DNA from: Cyathus striatus
Lineage: Eukaryota > Basidiomycota > Agaricomycetes > Agaricales > Nidulariaceae
Reading direction: 5' to 3'
Assembly (NCBI GenBank): GCA_025738555.1
Contig: JAOVFP010000008.1
Location: 5,022,001-5,086,000 of the forward strand
Length of the DNA stretch: 64,000 bases
Under the pieces are notes generated by a model, which saw nothing but the letters and a program-made list of their open reading frames with translations, did no database searches and was not told the origin of the DNA. The position numbers and the translations under genes are program-made. This document shows, one piece after another, positions 23,039 to 34,707 of this stretch; the first letter of the stretch is position 1; each line of letters starts with the position of its first letter.

Positions 23039-24201
23039 TAGTGTTGTTCCACGGAGTGAACTACTGCGAATTGAAATCGCTTCAGTCCGGTTTTGCTGAC
23101 AGATCGTATTTGTTTACGGAGTGAACTCAAAGCGAATTGAGTTCACGATTTCGAACGATCTGGTTGATGGCTCTGGACTGATCACGTGGTAAGATGATGG
23201 GAGCATCGCGACGCGCGAACGACGTTGATGCGACGCGACTACTTACTTCTTTACCAATGTCTATGCTATTTTGATACCATTCTTGTGCACAATAACTCTG
23301 GTTTGAAGAACATTACTATCCACAAGCTTTTAGAACAACTTTCACGGCGACTCATGAAGATAATTTATTTGAACTTCTTTGAAACACGGAGCTAAACTGA
23401 CTCAAGAGTCGACACTGTTTTGAATGGGCTGGAGGCTTTGAGCTGCTTTCAGAATGTAATTCACTGGCGGATCTTGGCGAAGCCCATGAATATATAACTC
23501 GAGAATTTGGTGTGGTTCTGGGAGGTAAGTAAGTATCGTGGAAGTTTTATTACCTGTCTCATTTAAAATTATTATATAGAATCACGAATTCTCATCTCCG
23601 CTGCTTTTCTGCATTGCCATGGATGCACCACCTGCACAAACATCCTCGGTCTCATGTGAGCGCGCTTTCTCTTTAAGCAAAGAAACCGCAACACTGTGCC
23701 GAAGCCACATTTCGACTGATCTATTCGAGGCTCTGCAAATACTTAAGTTCTCATTTAAGCAAGAGCACCTAACCTTTACAGATAATATTCAACTTGCAAA
23801 ACCTGAAGACTACTGTATATCTGGGCCTGTTACAGCTTATGCTGCACAGGAGCTGCTAGAGGTGGATAGGTTAGATGAACTGGAAGAATTGATTAGTAAT
23901 GCACAGTCAGAAGGGTATCCCACTCCTATTGTAGAATACTGTAACTAATTGGTAGAGTATTGAGACATGTGCTACCTCAGCCCAACCTCAGCGGCTCAGC
24001 CTACTCAAGCGCGTGTTACGTTCTAACCCGAGACTCGTCATCTGATTGGCTATTAACTTTAAAACCGACTTACAACCGAAATCGCGGACTAGATCGCTAC
24101 TATGAAGTACTCCGTTCGTACCAAATCGTTCTGGCGAACTGTTGCGAACTATTTCAAAAATTTCAATTCAGTTCACTTCAGATCAGTCCGGAACAACACT
24201 A
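23039..24201. mobile_element. hAT-family DNA transposon, internally deleted
   Basis: This is a 1,163-bp element bounded by 12-bp inverted repeats (TAGTGTTGTTCC at 23039-23050, its complement at 24190-24201) and a perfect 8-bp duplication ATTAAACC (23031-23038 and 24202-24209), the hAT hallmark. Subterminal regions contain repeated GAGTGAACT/CAGTCCGG words and a hairpin (GTGAACTCA at 23121-23129 with its complement at 23138-23146). These are probably transposase-binding sites. Only the C-terminal part of the transposase remains, so it is a deletion derivative. Confidence 0.92.
23498..23948 (+). pseudogene. hAT transposase C-terminal remnant (dimerisation domain)
   Basis: Two exon pieces, 23498-23524 and 23580-23948, join to LENLVWFWENHEFSSPLLFC followed by IAMDAPPAQTSSVSCERAFS and LFEALQILKFSFK. 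This is the conserved hAT dimerisation domain (Dimer_Tnp_hAT), including the CERAFS signature. An in-frame stop (TAA at 23495) lies just upstream, and the DDE catalytic core and zinc finger are missing. The piece is not a working transposase. The AT-rich tail ends TPIVEYCN. Confidence 0.85.
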
Positions 24202-24325
24202 ATTAAACCCTTCAAAAACTCCTGGTCATCAAGATTTCTTTCCTCACATTCATTCGTGACTGATTACTATTACTTCTCGCTTGTGCATCCGTTTTGTATT
24301 CCACGCTCTTTGAAGTTTGATTGTA

Positions 24326-25384
24326 ATGGCTCTCTCATTCCTTTCTGTCCTTGCCGCTCTTTTTGCACTTTTTGTTTGCATTCTTGCAGAGAAACATACA
24401 GTGACTTTTGAAAATAAGTGAGTGCTTAGCGCTTATTGCGTATCAACTTAATCTTGAATCGAATGTTATTGCAGTTGTGGATTTGGAACTGTGAGATTTC
24501 CTTTAGGATGTTGCTAGTAGTTCCACAAATGTCATCTTACACTTTTCTTCAACAGCCCCGACTTATTCAAGGGCCCAAGACTCTTTCCACTGGGGATGTA
24601 TTTACATCTGACGGTCCTCTTACTTCTGCCATTTCGTACGTCTGTCCGATTTAACACTGAGAACTTTGTACCGACTTTCAGCGCAGCTACCTTCAAACTG
24701 GTACGTTCATATTCCCACTCCACAGAAGTAATAGCAAACGTCTGATAAGTTGGGTATAGGGGATTGTGGATTCGATGGTATTGGATGCAGTTTAGTGGAG
24801 CTGACGCTCATTAATCCCACCTGCCCTGGTTGTGGCTCAAGTACGGACATTTCCCTCATTCCTCCGTAAACACATAACCATGTTCTCTACTGCTTCGAAG
24901 TTTGTGTGGCTGACCTGGCATTGTTAGACTTGCTTTCTCAGTCCCTGTTGATTTCGCTTATTATGGGGGATGCGATGGACTCGGCGCTACTTGTAAGTTC
25001 GCACGTTTTTTTTTCTCGGCCTTTCCTTATGAATTTACTTCTTCGAAGGCTCTACTGCCAACTGTAAAACTGCTTTCTTTGTTCCGAATGACAATCAAGT
25101 CCAGGTGGCATGCCAGGACAACGATGTCAGTCAATAACTATTTTGGAGTGGTATTTGCTGCTGATCGTTCGCTACAGGTCAATCTTAAGATTACCTTCTG
25201 CCCTAATACTACCAGCAGTACTGCTGTTCATCCCGAGGTTACCACTACCACCACGGTTGCGAAAACATCCTCATCCGCCGAGCCTGTCGTCACTGCTCCT
25301 TCCAAGGCGAAAGTGTGCAACGTGAGGTGCGCAGAACGTCTTTCTCGTCGCACCCCTCACAAAGTTAAGTGCAGGCTACACTAA
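24326..25384 (+). CDS. Secreted cysteine-rich 'glycopeptide'-type protein
   Basis: This is a small secreted protein of the type often annotated 'glycopeptide' in Agaricomycetes. The start at 24326 gives a signal peptide (MALSFLSVLAALFALFVCILA). Six or seven short introns are removed to yield TFENNCGFGTPRLIQGP, a GDVFTSDGPLTSAISYLQTG segment, DCGFDGIGC, LINPTCPGCGSSTDISLIPP, FAYYGGCDGLGATC, TANCKTAFFVPND and a VNLKITFCP end of the core. Paired cysteines imply disulfides. A Thr/Ser-rich linker follows, then a basic cysteine-containing tail (KAKVCNVRCAERLSRRTPHK), an unusual ending for the family. Function is unknown; secretion is predicted from the signal peptide. Confidence 0.82.
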
Positions 25385-25929
25385 CTTACGACTGGATACG
25401 ATTTTGTTACTTTTTTGTGTTTTCATGTTTCTTTACCTGTCACCTGGTGTGCTTTAACTTGTAATTCATAAACAATTATTGAATATGTAGGTATTGAATA
25501 TTGACTACTTGGTAGTTTGCTAGTGACTATGATGACCTCGGCATCGATATGTTGATAGCCGGCGCATCAGATTCATTGTTCGCATTGAGCCGAGGAATTG
25601 TTTGGATCAGAGGCTGTCCTCATTGGATTGATATTTACGAATATTTGTACACTGTTCGAATTATGGCATCTGGATATTGGGACGAACGGCTCTTGAGGCT
25701 CTTGTAAACTAATTTGCTGCACTTCACGCGTCACGTCCTCTCCTGCGATATCCCTCTGCTTTCTTCCTGCAATACCCTTGTTTTCTGTGTTTCTGTCTTC
25801 TTATACCCAACTCGATACCTCGTTCTTGTCACCCCAACAAAGTCCAACAACCCTCTTTCGCCAAATCGCCACCTACCTATTTAACCACACACTCCACCTG
25901 CGTTACCCCTAATATCCACTTCACCATCC
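25385..25929. other. Intergenic/promoter region
   Basis: The terminator region of the secreted-protein gene is followed by a pyrimidine-rich stretch (25740-25925) that is probably the promoter and leader of the next gene. No other feature seen. Confidence 0.4.
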
Positions 25930-28900
25930 ATGTCCGCTGCAGGCTCAGGAGAAGTCCTCAAACCCATCCTCCTGCGCTCGTCTACTCCAGGTGCGCTCTC
26001 CGAGCCTGTGATAATCTCACCCAAATTGACTGCCGCTTCGATTGTAGCCCCAAATGAGAAAGGTGCCCGCTTCTTAAACTCACGCCACCTCTTTTAGTCT
26101 CTAACGTCCCCTTTCCAGTTCTCAAGTATTTGGAAGGCATGTCGAGGGAGGGCGACGAGCCTGACAATACCCCGCCCCGCTCTGTCGTTGATCAGACAGA
26201 ATTCAGAAGCAATCCCCAAACTCCCCGCACCGTACCCCAATCTCCTCGCATCCTCTCACCAGCTCCACAGAGCAAGCGTAGTGAACCCCTCTTAAACTTC
26301 AATAATGACGAGATGGATGGAGATGACGCCCACTCAAACATTCAGGATGGCGTTAGATCAGAAGCTGGGGAGACTATGGTACGTGATTCTAACTGACCTT
26401 CTACCCTTCACAGCTCAAAATCCTATTCCAGCGTGAGCCGGGACCTCACGATCCCCCTGGACCCAAATACGAGTCTTACGATTCTGGTCCCTCTTTCGGC
26501 AACTTCGGCCCATTACCTATGGATGATGGTCCGCCTGCGTCTATGAATCCTTATGCCCATTGGAATGTATGCGATCGCCATGTTTTCTCGTGCATTTTGT
26601 TGACGATTGCCTCCAGGGTGGATGGAACGCCGAGGGTAGTATGAATGGCGGTATGAATGGGATTGGGTTGACTGAGGGTGGCCAAGCCGCATACCCGGCT
26701 GGAACTGCGACCGCCCAGTCCGTGAGACAGCCGTCCGAATTTGCAGCATCGCCTCGTCAACAATATGTTGGCATGCAAGAGACTCCAAGATCTCGCGCAG
26801 TCCCTATGAGTCCCTCAAAATCGCAAAAGGCTCCATCCGTCATGTCTGGTCCCGATAAGACTATGGTTAGTGTCAAGCTAAGTGTATAGTATTCCGTAGG
26901 CATACTTAACTTCTCCCACAGTCACCTCGTGCTCCGAGTCGTGTCACGAACAGAGACGAAACGCCGCTATCTCCTGCATCTGGGAGATCGAAACTTTCAA
27001 TTAAGGCTGGTTCTGCGTATCCTCCTTTGCCAGCGGGGGGAGCGACAAACTATGAACCAATGTCTCCCAGTGCAATGTCACGTGCTGGCAGATCCAAAGC
27101 ACCTTCCATCTCTCCATCCGATTCGCCGTCGAATACTAAAGTAAGTTACCCCCCAAAGTCACCCTACAACGGTTCCAGTACGTAATCATCTCTAGCAAAA
27201 TTCTTCCTGAAAATCACATCAACCTGATAATCGATTTTTGGCAGGTCGCTCCCCACCCCCTGGATCAGTCATGTCTGGCGGAGGAGGCCACCAAAGTCGG
27301 CCATTCTCTCCGTATCGGCATGCTCCAACAACAGAAGATCTCTTACACGCCGCGGTTCGTGGCCGTGCGTTGGTGATTCCTGAGGAGGATGAAAAGGAAC
27401 CTTCGGTGGCCGCACGTTCAAAAGCACCATCAGTTATGTCTCAGCGCAGCAAGTCAGGGTCTCAAGTGAACGGCAAAGCACGCTCCCAGATATCGCAAAA
27501 AGCCCCTAGCCAAATATCAAAAACTCCTTCTCAAGCGTCACAAAGAGCGCCATCGCAGGTGTCACACGTGTCCACTGCGAAACAACCATCTGTAGCTGCA
27601 TCTAGGCAATCGCACGCTTCTAGGACCGAGAGATCTGAACGAGACGGTGAAAGAACACCTACGCCCAGTCGTCCTCATTCACCTGAGCAGGACGAGAGAC
27701 TTGATCCAGAGGAAACCCGTATTGTTCAAGCAGCCCTGGCTACTCCACGCACTTCGTTCTATGCTGCCTCTATCACACCTGATACGGTCGGGCCGTTCCA
27801 CGATCACGAACTTTGCGTATTGCTGGAAGAGGAGAGGAAGCAATCCCATAACGAGCTAGTTCGAAAGGCTCTTAGAAAGGCTATCAGGCAGAGAGTGAAG
27901 AAATTGGGTATGCGATATGACGCAGACGTACGTTTGTCATAGCCGTCGGTTCTTGACCTGTCTACTGACTATAAGTTTAGTCGATTAATAAGTACCGGAG
28001 GTCCTATCAAGAGTTGGTATCGTCGGGTAATGTGCACCAACAAAGCTTTTCTGCTGAAGTGAGCGATTGGCTATATTTTGGCGAGCGTTGGGCTGACGTT
28101 CCGCCGGTTTACAGGAACCACCGCAATGGGCAGCAGATATTAAACGAGAGCTCATGGTAATGCAGCAACGTATCGAGAGCTTAGGACCCAAGATTGAAGG
28201 CCTAAAATCACCACAGGAGCAGTCCGTAAACAATGGTCAAACTCGATATTATGAAGATGATTATACCCGCACACCGATGACCCAGACAGTGAACATTCAA
28301 ACACAACCTGGTACCATGGCCGATTCAGTATACCAACCTCATGATACTGTTGTGATGGAAGACGAACATGACGATGAACATGGTTATGATGATGATAACC
28401 GAACGGCAACACAACCTCGAGCGCCATCACAATTAAATGAAGAAACTCACTCTCAGCATAGCTTCTTCCTCGATACCCAGGACGATTCGCCTGGTCAACA
28501 ATTTTTGGAGGAAGAGTTGTATAAACTCCGACAAAAACCAGCTGGAAGTCAATCAGGTCAATCACACCGTACATGGGAAGTCGCTCCTGAGACTCATCGT
28601 GGCTACGAAAACCCTTCTGGCCTTCCTACTATTCCGGATACCAATGGAGAGTTCCCGGAAGGCGAGCGATCGTCCTCTCCGCCGCTTCCTCCTATACCTG
28701 ACCACGATAATGATGAACCAGACCATCCCGAGATGGCTGTTGCCTCGCAGGGGGCATGGCATCCCACTCCTCATGGTGGCCAAGATGGGCTATCCCCGTG
28801 GCAACGTGTTCATGAACGTTTACTTGACTGGGCGCTTATGTGGCGTATGAGTGAACTCGATTCTGCGCTGAATAGTACAACGCGAAACAACCAGGTCAAT

Positions 28901-29657
28901 GAAGTTGCCCTGAATATCTGGTCTACGCAGACGTATAAGCGATATGTACGTGCGAGGCTGACCGATAATCCTCCTGGTGTGGTGGATAGGTTGTTCGTCC
29001 CTCCAACCATTGCCGATGATATCAGTAATGCAGTGTTCTATGGACGTCATGGGGATGCTTGTGGCATGTTGAGAAATTTGTGGGCACCTCTTGGCCTTGA
29101 TGGCATGCCTCGTCTCTTGGTTGTCCTTGCTAAACATCGTGCGGACCCTAACCATTGGGTTGTTCATCGGTGAGTAACGTGATAGGATAGGCGTTCTTGC
29201 TTCATTTGTATCTTATAATCTGCGATAGATTCTCACTTCCTGATGGTGGATTGACTACGTACGATTCATATCCTGAGCGCACTCTCCCCGATGGCCGAGT
29301 AAGTTGCAATGCTTCTCTTGTGACTCATTCCGTACTGATTTCTGCTTCCTCTTTAAGCCTCTTGGATGGTGGTTCGCTATTCGCATTGCCTGGCCGAATG
29401 CCATTTATCCTAGCCCAGATCACCTCGTGCAAAAGATGGTCCGCCTCCACCGTCCAATGCAATTACCCATTGATAACTCTGTTGCTGCTGCTGGTATCTG
29501 GCGAAATATCCTCATGGGCTCCCGTGCTGAACGAAGTCTTGACCTCGAGCGCCTTCGAGATCTCATCAATACCGAAGTCAAGAACCTCCGTCAGAGAAAG
29601 CAAATGGGCAAGCTCTCGGTTGGAATTCCACGTCCTACTTGGGAGGATATGAGTTAA
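25930..29657 (+). CDS. Large disordered protein with C-terminal Ulp1-like (pseudo-protease) domain
   Basis: I do not recognise a named family. The gene has at least eight short introns. Residues from MSAAGSGEVLKPILL through the middle are disordered, with Ser/Pro/Gln-rich repeats of the form KAPSxxSxxSPS (APSVMSQRSKSG, PSQISKTPSQASQ) and many SP/TP sites. A charged helical segment (LLEEERKQSHNELVRKALRK, then QRIESLGPKIEGLK) follows. The last about 280 residues look folded: VNEVALNIWSTQTYKRYV, PRLLVVLAKHRADPNHWVVH and GGLTTYDSYPE resemble the HW and Asp strands of Ulp1/C48 cysteine proteases. Where such enzymes have QxxNxxDCG, this protein reads LPIDNSVAAAGIW, with no cysteine. A catalytically dead protease fold acting as a binding module is my inference. 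Confidence 0.75.
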
Positions 29658-30409
29658 GTTTTGATACACTGGAGGATCGCATTGTACGTTAAGGTTGTTT
29701 ATTGGAATTCTAGTCTCTTTTCTACTGCTTCGTTTCCCCCCGTCCCTCTCGTTTATGACATGCCTCTCGCTACACTATTATATTACATGAATGATTAGCT
29801 GTTGTATGTACTTACTGTTTTAAGTATGTTATTATGTTGCTTGCCTCTCTTCGTAGTTAGAACACGGTTAATAAGGCAACACTTCGTGATTCGTGGGCTA
29901 GTCCTTCCTATGGATCCTATATGCAAGACGTTTCTCGCTCGGACAAGTACGCTCTAGTACCAATCTCGAAAAAAAAAAAAACAGAACCTATTTTGAGAGT
30001 TCAGAAAGCCTGAGGTAATATTATCGCTACCAAGTTCCCAACTTACGGCTGAGCAAGGGAACAATAAATTCAACCGTAAGCTACAAACTTCGTTATGACG
30101 CGGTGGCACAGCACTCAGCCATGACTATCTGTCGAGCCATCTTTCTTCATATACGTAAGAACAAACTTAGGACAAGACCATATATGATGAGCAGAATGTT
30201 ATACAGCGACTGACTTTGATTGGACTTTGCAGTATGCATGTACACGAAGATTATCTATCAGTACTCAGTATTCAGTATTCATAAACAAAAGACCACCACG
30301 AATAGCAGATGAAATATACCAATCAGATGTGCCAAAATTAGGAGGAATTCAGAAAAAGGAATGTATCTTCCAGTCAGGATAAGTGACATTATTGAAAAAC
30401 AGAAGTAAA
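29658..30409. other. Convergent 3' spacer, nothing supported
   Basis: This AT-rich 750-bp spacer lies between convergent gene ends. It contains a short A tract (about 13 A at 29969) and no supported ORF, repeat or RNA gene. Confidence 0.5.
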
Positions 30410-30706
30410 TCAGAGGTCTCGAAGTGTGACTTCTAAATCTTGCATTGCTCCGTTAGAGATTGGTGAGGTCAATGGGCGCGGATCCAATGATTTATAGGCC
30501 TACAAATCGTTATAAAGTATGATAAATGATTCATAGTAAACTTCACGGACGTTATAGAGATCGTGCGTCTGGTTATCAAGGGCTTCCCGAAGTTCTTCGT
30601 TTTTGTACTTCGAAGACGTTTTTTGTTTCTTCTTCAAAGAACGCTTTGCAGCAGCCATTTTTTTGCTTCCCTCTGGTTTTGATTTTGCGCGCTTTGGATG
30701 CGCCAT
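30410..30706 (-). CDS. Small basic/coiled-coil protein, two exons
   Basis: This unrecognised small protein has about 84 residues. Exon 1 (30706-30542) encodes a strongly basic N-terminus (MAHPKRAKSKPEGSKKMAAA, KRSLKKKQK) and a helix (NEELREALDNQTHDLYNVRE). A 42-nt intron (30541-30500, GTTTAC..GTAG) leads in frame to exon 2 (30499-30410): AYKSLDPRPLTSP..MQDLEVTLRDL. Without splicing the frame reads into intron sequence and stops earlier. The lysine clusters suggest nuclear or nucleolar location. It diverges from the CPSF73 gene, 215 bp away, so the two may share a promoter. The short intron and lack of homologue keep confidence moderate. Confidence 0.55.
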
Positions 30707-30921
30707 TAGGACAATCAGACTGCAAGAGACTGAGAGACTGAGTCAATTTGGAGTCAAGGAAGACTCGGATGACATAAGCAAAACTTTCTTACGACCTCCC
30801 CAAGCCTCCCCAGGCCAAGACCTCCATCCAACTCTTCCGTCTCTCAACCATTGCAAACGGTACTGATTCTATTGACAGTAACCTATAAACTGCCTCTACA
30901 TAATATTTCATTTCTGATCAC

Positions 30922-33900
30922 ATGAAAATGGCTGATTCTCCTACGTTGAGTATAACTCTGCTTGGTGCTGGGCAGGAAGTCGGTCGTTCTTGTTGTGTCT
31001 TGCAGTATCGCGGGCGCACTATTGTCTGCGACACTGGTGTACATCCTGCATACACGGGACTGGCTTCACTTCCCTTCATTGACGAGTTGGACTGGAGTAC
31101 TGTCGACGCCATTCTTATTACACAGTGAGTCAACCCCATACGGCCTGTCAAGTCTTGTATCTCTTATGGAACATTTGCAGCTTTCATCTTGACCATGCTG
31201 CTGCTCTAACTTATATCACGGAGAAAGTACGTATAGCTAGCCTCAATTTATTATCCTCATGGTCAACTTCTATTTAGACGAATTTTAAAGACGGCAAAGG
31301 AAAGGTGTATATGACTCACCCTACAAAAGCAGTCCACAAGTTCATGATGCAGGATTATGTTCGCATGAGGTTCGCATGCGTCGCTATACCTGATTGTCTC
31401 ACCATTCATAGCAACGTTCAGTTCCTCATCTTCAGACGCGCTCTTTTCACCACTTGACATGCAGATGTCACTGGCATCGATCATTCCTGTATCTGCTCAC
31501 CAACTTATCACTGTATGTCCAGGTGTCACATTCACTCCTTATCATGCAGGCCATGTCTTGGGAGCTTGTATGTTCTTGATTGACATCGCTGGCCTCAAAA
31601 TTCTGTATACTGGAGACTACTCTCGCGAAGAGGATCGGCATCTTGTAAAAGCAGAGCTTCCTCCCATTAGGCCAGATGTTCTCATTGTGGAGTCTACTTA
31701 TGGTGTTCAAAGTCATGAAGGAAGAGAAGAAAAGGAGGCTCGCTTTACAAGTCTTGTTCATTCTATTATTCGTCGTGGTGGCCATGTCTTACTACCTACC
31801 TTCGCTCTTGGTCGCGCCCAAGAACTGCTTCTTATCCTGGATGAGTATTGGAAAAAGCATCCTGACCTTCACAGTGTTCCTATATATTATGCCTCTAGTC
31901 TGGCGCGAAAATGCATGGCTGTATATCAAACTTACATTCATACAATGAACTCGAACATTCGGACAAGATTTGCTAAGCGAGACAACCCCTTCGTCTTTAA
32001 GTATGCAAGTCGGCTTTTCTGTTGTTATAAATACTTATCTTACATAACAGACATATTTCCAATGTACCTCAAGCTCGTGGCTGGGAGAAGAAAATTGCAG
32101 AAGGACCTCCATGCGTTGTCCTTGCATCTCCTGGTTTCATGCAGGTTGGTCCAAGCCGTGAGCTCTTTGAACTATGGGCACCGGATTCTCGAAATGGTCT
32201 TATCATCACTGGTTACTCAGTCGAAGGCACTCCGGCACGGGTGAGTCATAAACGAGTTGTCTCTCGGATGGCGTTATGTAGTGAAATTTCTATTCTCTGT
32301 ATATACTATGTTGCAATGGACATTGTTTTACCCACTGACGTTGAGAATTGCCTCTTTTCTTGCCAACCTGTCAGTATGAACGCAAGCTTATTCCGTTCCC
32401 ATCTCTAGGACGTTATGAGCGAACCAGAAGAGTTCACAACTCTGAAAGGAAACACTATTCCAAGAAAGATTTCAGTCGATTACATCTCGTTCAGCGCGCA
32501 TGTGGATTACTCTCAAAACTCAGAGTTCATTGAGCAGGTGAAGGCCCAACACGTCGTAAGCAACTACAGTTAGCTTTGTATTGTCGACTTCATATGCACT
32601 TTCCAGGTCCTTGTACATGGAGAGCAAACCGCGATGGGACGATTACGGGCTGCAATGACCTCAAGGTTCAAGGAGAAGGACGAAGACGTTAAAATTCATA
32701 CTCCACGAAATTTGGAAACATTGGAACTGTCATTCCGTGGTGAACGTGTGGCAAAGGTAGTTTCATCGTTGGATTCTTATAATGGTTGATAAACATCTCG
32801 TAGGCTATTGGAACACTTGCAGACAAGCCGCCACAAGCAAATGATATTCTATCTGGCCTCCTTGTGGCAAAAGACTATTCCTATACTCTTCTCGACCCAC
32901 GTGATTTGAAGGATTTTACTGGTCTATCAACATGTACGGTTACGCAACGACAGAAAATCATTCTTGGCGTCCGGTGGGAGCTCGTTCGCTGGCATTTGGA
33001 AGGTATGTATGGCAGTGTAGAAGAGGGAGTGGATGCTGATGGTGTCGCTACTATGAGAGTAAGTTTGTTGCCGCCATGGATCACTTTCATTCTTATATTT
33101 CCTTATTATTAGGTTATGGGGGTGGTAGATGTCAAACATACACAAGAACACGAGTTAACTCTGGAATGGGAATCCAGTGCAAGTAATGATATGATCGCAG
33201 ACTCCACCCTGGCTCTCATTACTGGAATAGACAAGAGCCCAGCATCTGTAAAGCGTACGTTTCATAACAGTCACCATTAAAGTGATATTTCATTTGTTAT
33301 ATATAGTTACATCACATCAACATTCTCATTCTCATTCAAAATCGCATTCGCACCCTCATGCTGATCATGAAGATCCCTCCTCAGTTACCCGAATACAGCG
33401 TATTGCTATGTTTCTGGAGGCACACTTCGGAGAGGTCGAGTTGCATATGCCAGATGAAGAGGAGCTTCAAGACCTCGAACACGGAGAAGAACATGATCAT
33501 GAGCCTTCATTGTTAGTGCGGCTGGATGAAGCAGATGCTAGAATCAATTTATTGTCATTGGTTAGTTCATGCCACTCTATATTTAAGCCCTTTTAATTAT
33601 GGTGGTGATAATAGACCGTGAAAAGCTCTAACGAAGCGCTGCGAAAACGTGTAGAGACTGTTCTTGACATGGCGGTCACTACTGTTAGCTCTTTGAGCGA
33701 GGCCTTCGTGGCTGTAGCTGGCGTGGTCAGTGAAGACCCTGCCATGAGAAAAGATAAGGATGCAAGTACCAGTCCAGTCGTTGACGCAGATGAATCAGCC
33801 TCCGGAGTTAAACTGTCTGGGGACAATGATTCTGACGTAGTGGGGAAAAAACGGTCACCAGAGGGAGAAAATGGACCCACATCAACAAATGAGGAGAAGG

Positions 33901-33980
33901 TCAATATCAGTGGCGAAGCTAATGCAAAAGATGTCGAAGAAAGTGATGATTCTGACTTTGAGTTACAAGTACACGACTAG
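30922..33980 (+). CDS. YSH1: Cleavage and polyadenylation endonuclease CPSF73/Ysh1
   Basis: This is the endonuclease of the nuclear pre-mRNA 3'-end processing complex. It has a metallo-beta-lactamase fold: [12 protein letters not shown] and [11 protein letters not shown], then the zinc motif [11 protein letters not shown] completed across intron 1, GHVLGACMF, and [14 protein letters not shown]. The beta-CASP domain follows: [36 protein letters not shown] and [11 protein letters not shown], then [10 protein letters not shown] and [28 protein letters not shown] and [11 protein letters not shown]. In intron 3 the acceptor TTCAG (about 31411) keeps frame, giving [15 protein letters not shown]. 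The C-terminal domain carries a His-rich insert ([18 protein letters not shown]) and an acidic Ser-rich tail ending [10 protein letters not shown]. The ATG at 30922 is followed by a second in-frame ATG at 30928; either could serve. Confidence 0.97.
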
Positions 33981-34224
33981 TTGTTAAATTATGATATTGC
34001 TTGTATATTAGGGTATAATAATGTGTTTTCCGTGCTCCGGTGAGTGAATGCCCGCGGAGAATTCATGTCAAGTTCGGGTATACGACAAAAAAGTTATCCT
34101 TTTGCATAAGTCAGTTAATTCCAACCCGACCCAGGATACATTAATGGTCTGAGATGAGTGTCTTTCTACTGTCCAAAACTATAGTATTATAAGTAATATG
34201 ACCAAGAAACTAATCACAAGTTAC

Positions 34225-34707
34225 TCACCTCCACTGCGAAGAGCCTAATGCACCGGGCCTCCATCTCCACTTTTCCATGTACATAAGGCGGTTTCGTTCC
34301 TTCCGCAACACAAAGGCCACAAGAATCATAGTCCCAGTCTGCAAAAATGCAGAGACGCAAAGCAAAATCAGAATCCACATCTTCGATGTGCCTTCATTTC
34401 GCAGGGTTCCTTTTTTGAAGAGGATTGTAACTGTGATACAGATCGTGAAGACGCCCGCCCACAAACACGAAAGGATATATGACGCTGTGATCTTAACTGC
34501 TGAATACAAGCGAAGGGCATCCAACGCCTCCGAGTTCGCCATAAGAAGGAATATGGCATGGAATGCCAAAGTGAGAATGAATGCGACTGGTGCTATCCAA
34601 AGGATTGGAGTGACATTTATAACGAGGGCGGCTATAACCAGATTAACTGCGGCTGTGAAAAATGACAGACATGTTAGAGGAAATAGAAATTTTGGTAGCA
34701 GAATCAT
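34225..34707 (-). CDS. Four-helix membrane protein, unknown (MARVEL-like)
   Basis: This single-exon frame has four hydrophobic segments: residues about 5-30 (FPLTCLSFFTAAVNLVIAAL), 33-55 (PILWIAPVAFILTLAFHAIF), 70-98 and 110-130 (MWILILLCVSAFLQTGTMIL). A basic cytoplasmic tail (RKERNRLMYMEKWRWRPG) follows. The layout resembles fungal four-helix MARVEL-type proteins of unknown role, but no diagnostic motif confirms this. The frame ends SSQWR-stop; a GTGAGT donor at the stop would allow a short alternative tail. It is convergent with CPSF73 across a 244-bp spacer. Confidence 0.65.
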   Translation of the reverse strand: MILLPKFLFPLTCLSFFTAAVNLVIAALVINVTPILWIAPVAFILTLAFHAIFLLMANSEALDALRLYSAVKITASYILSCLWAGVFTICITVTILFKKGTLRNEGTSKMWILILLCVSAFLQTGTMILVAFVLRKERNRLMYMEKWRWRPGALGSSQWR

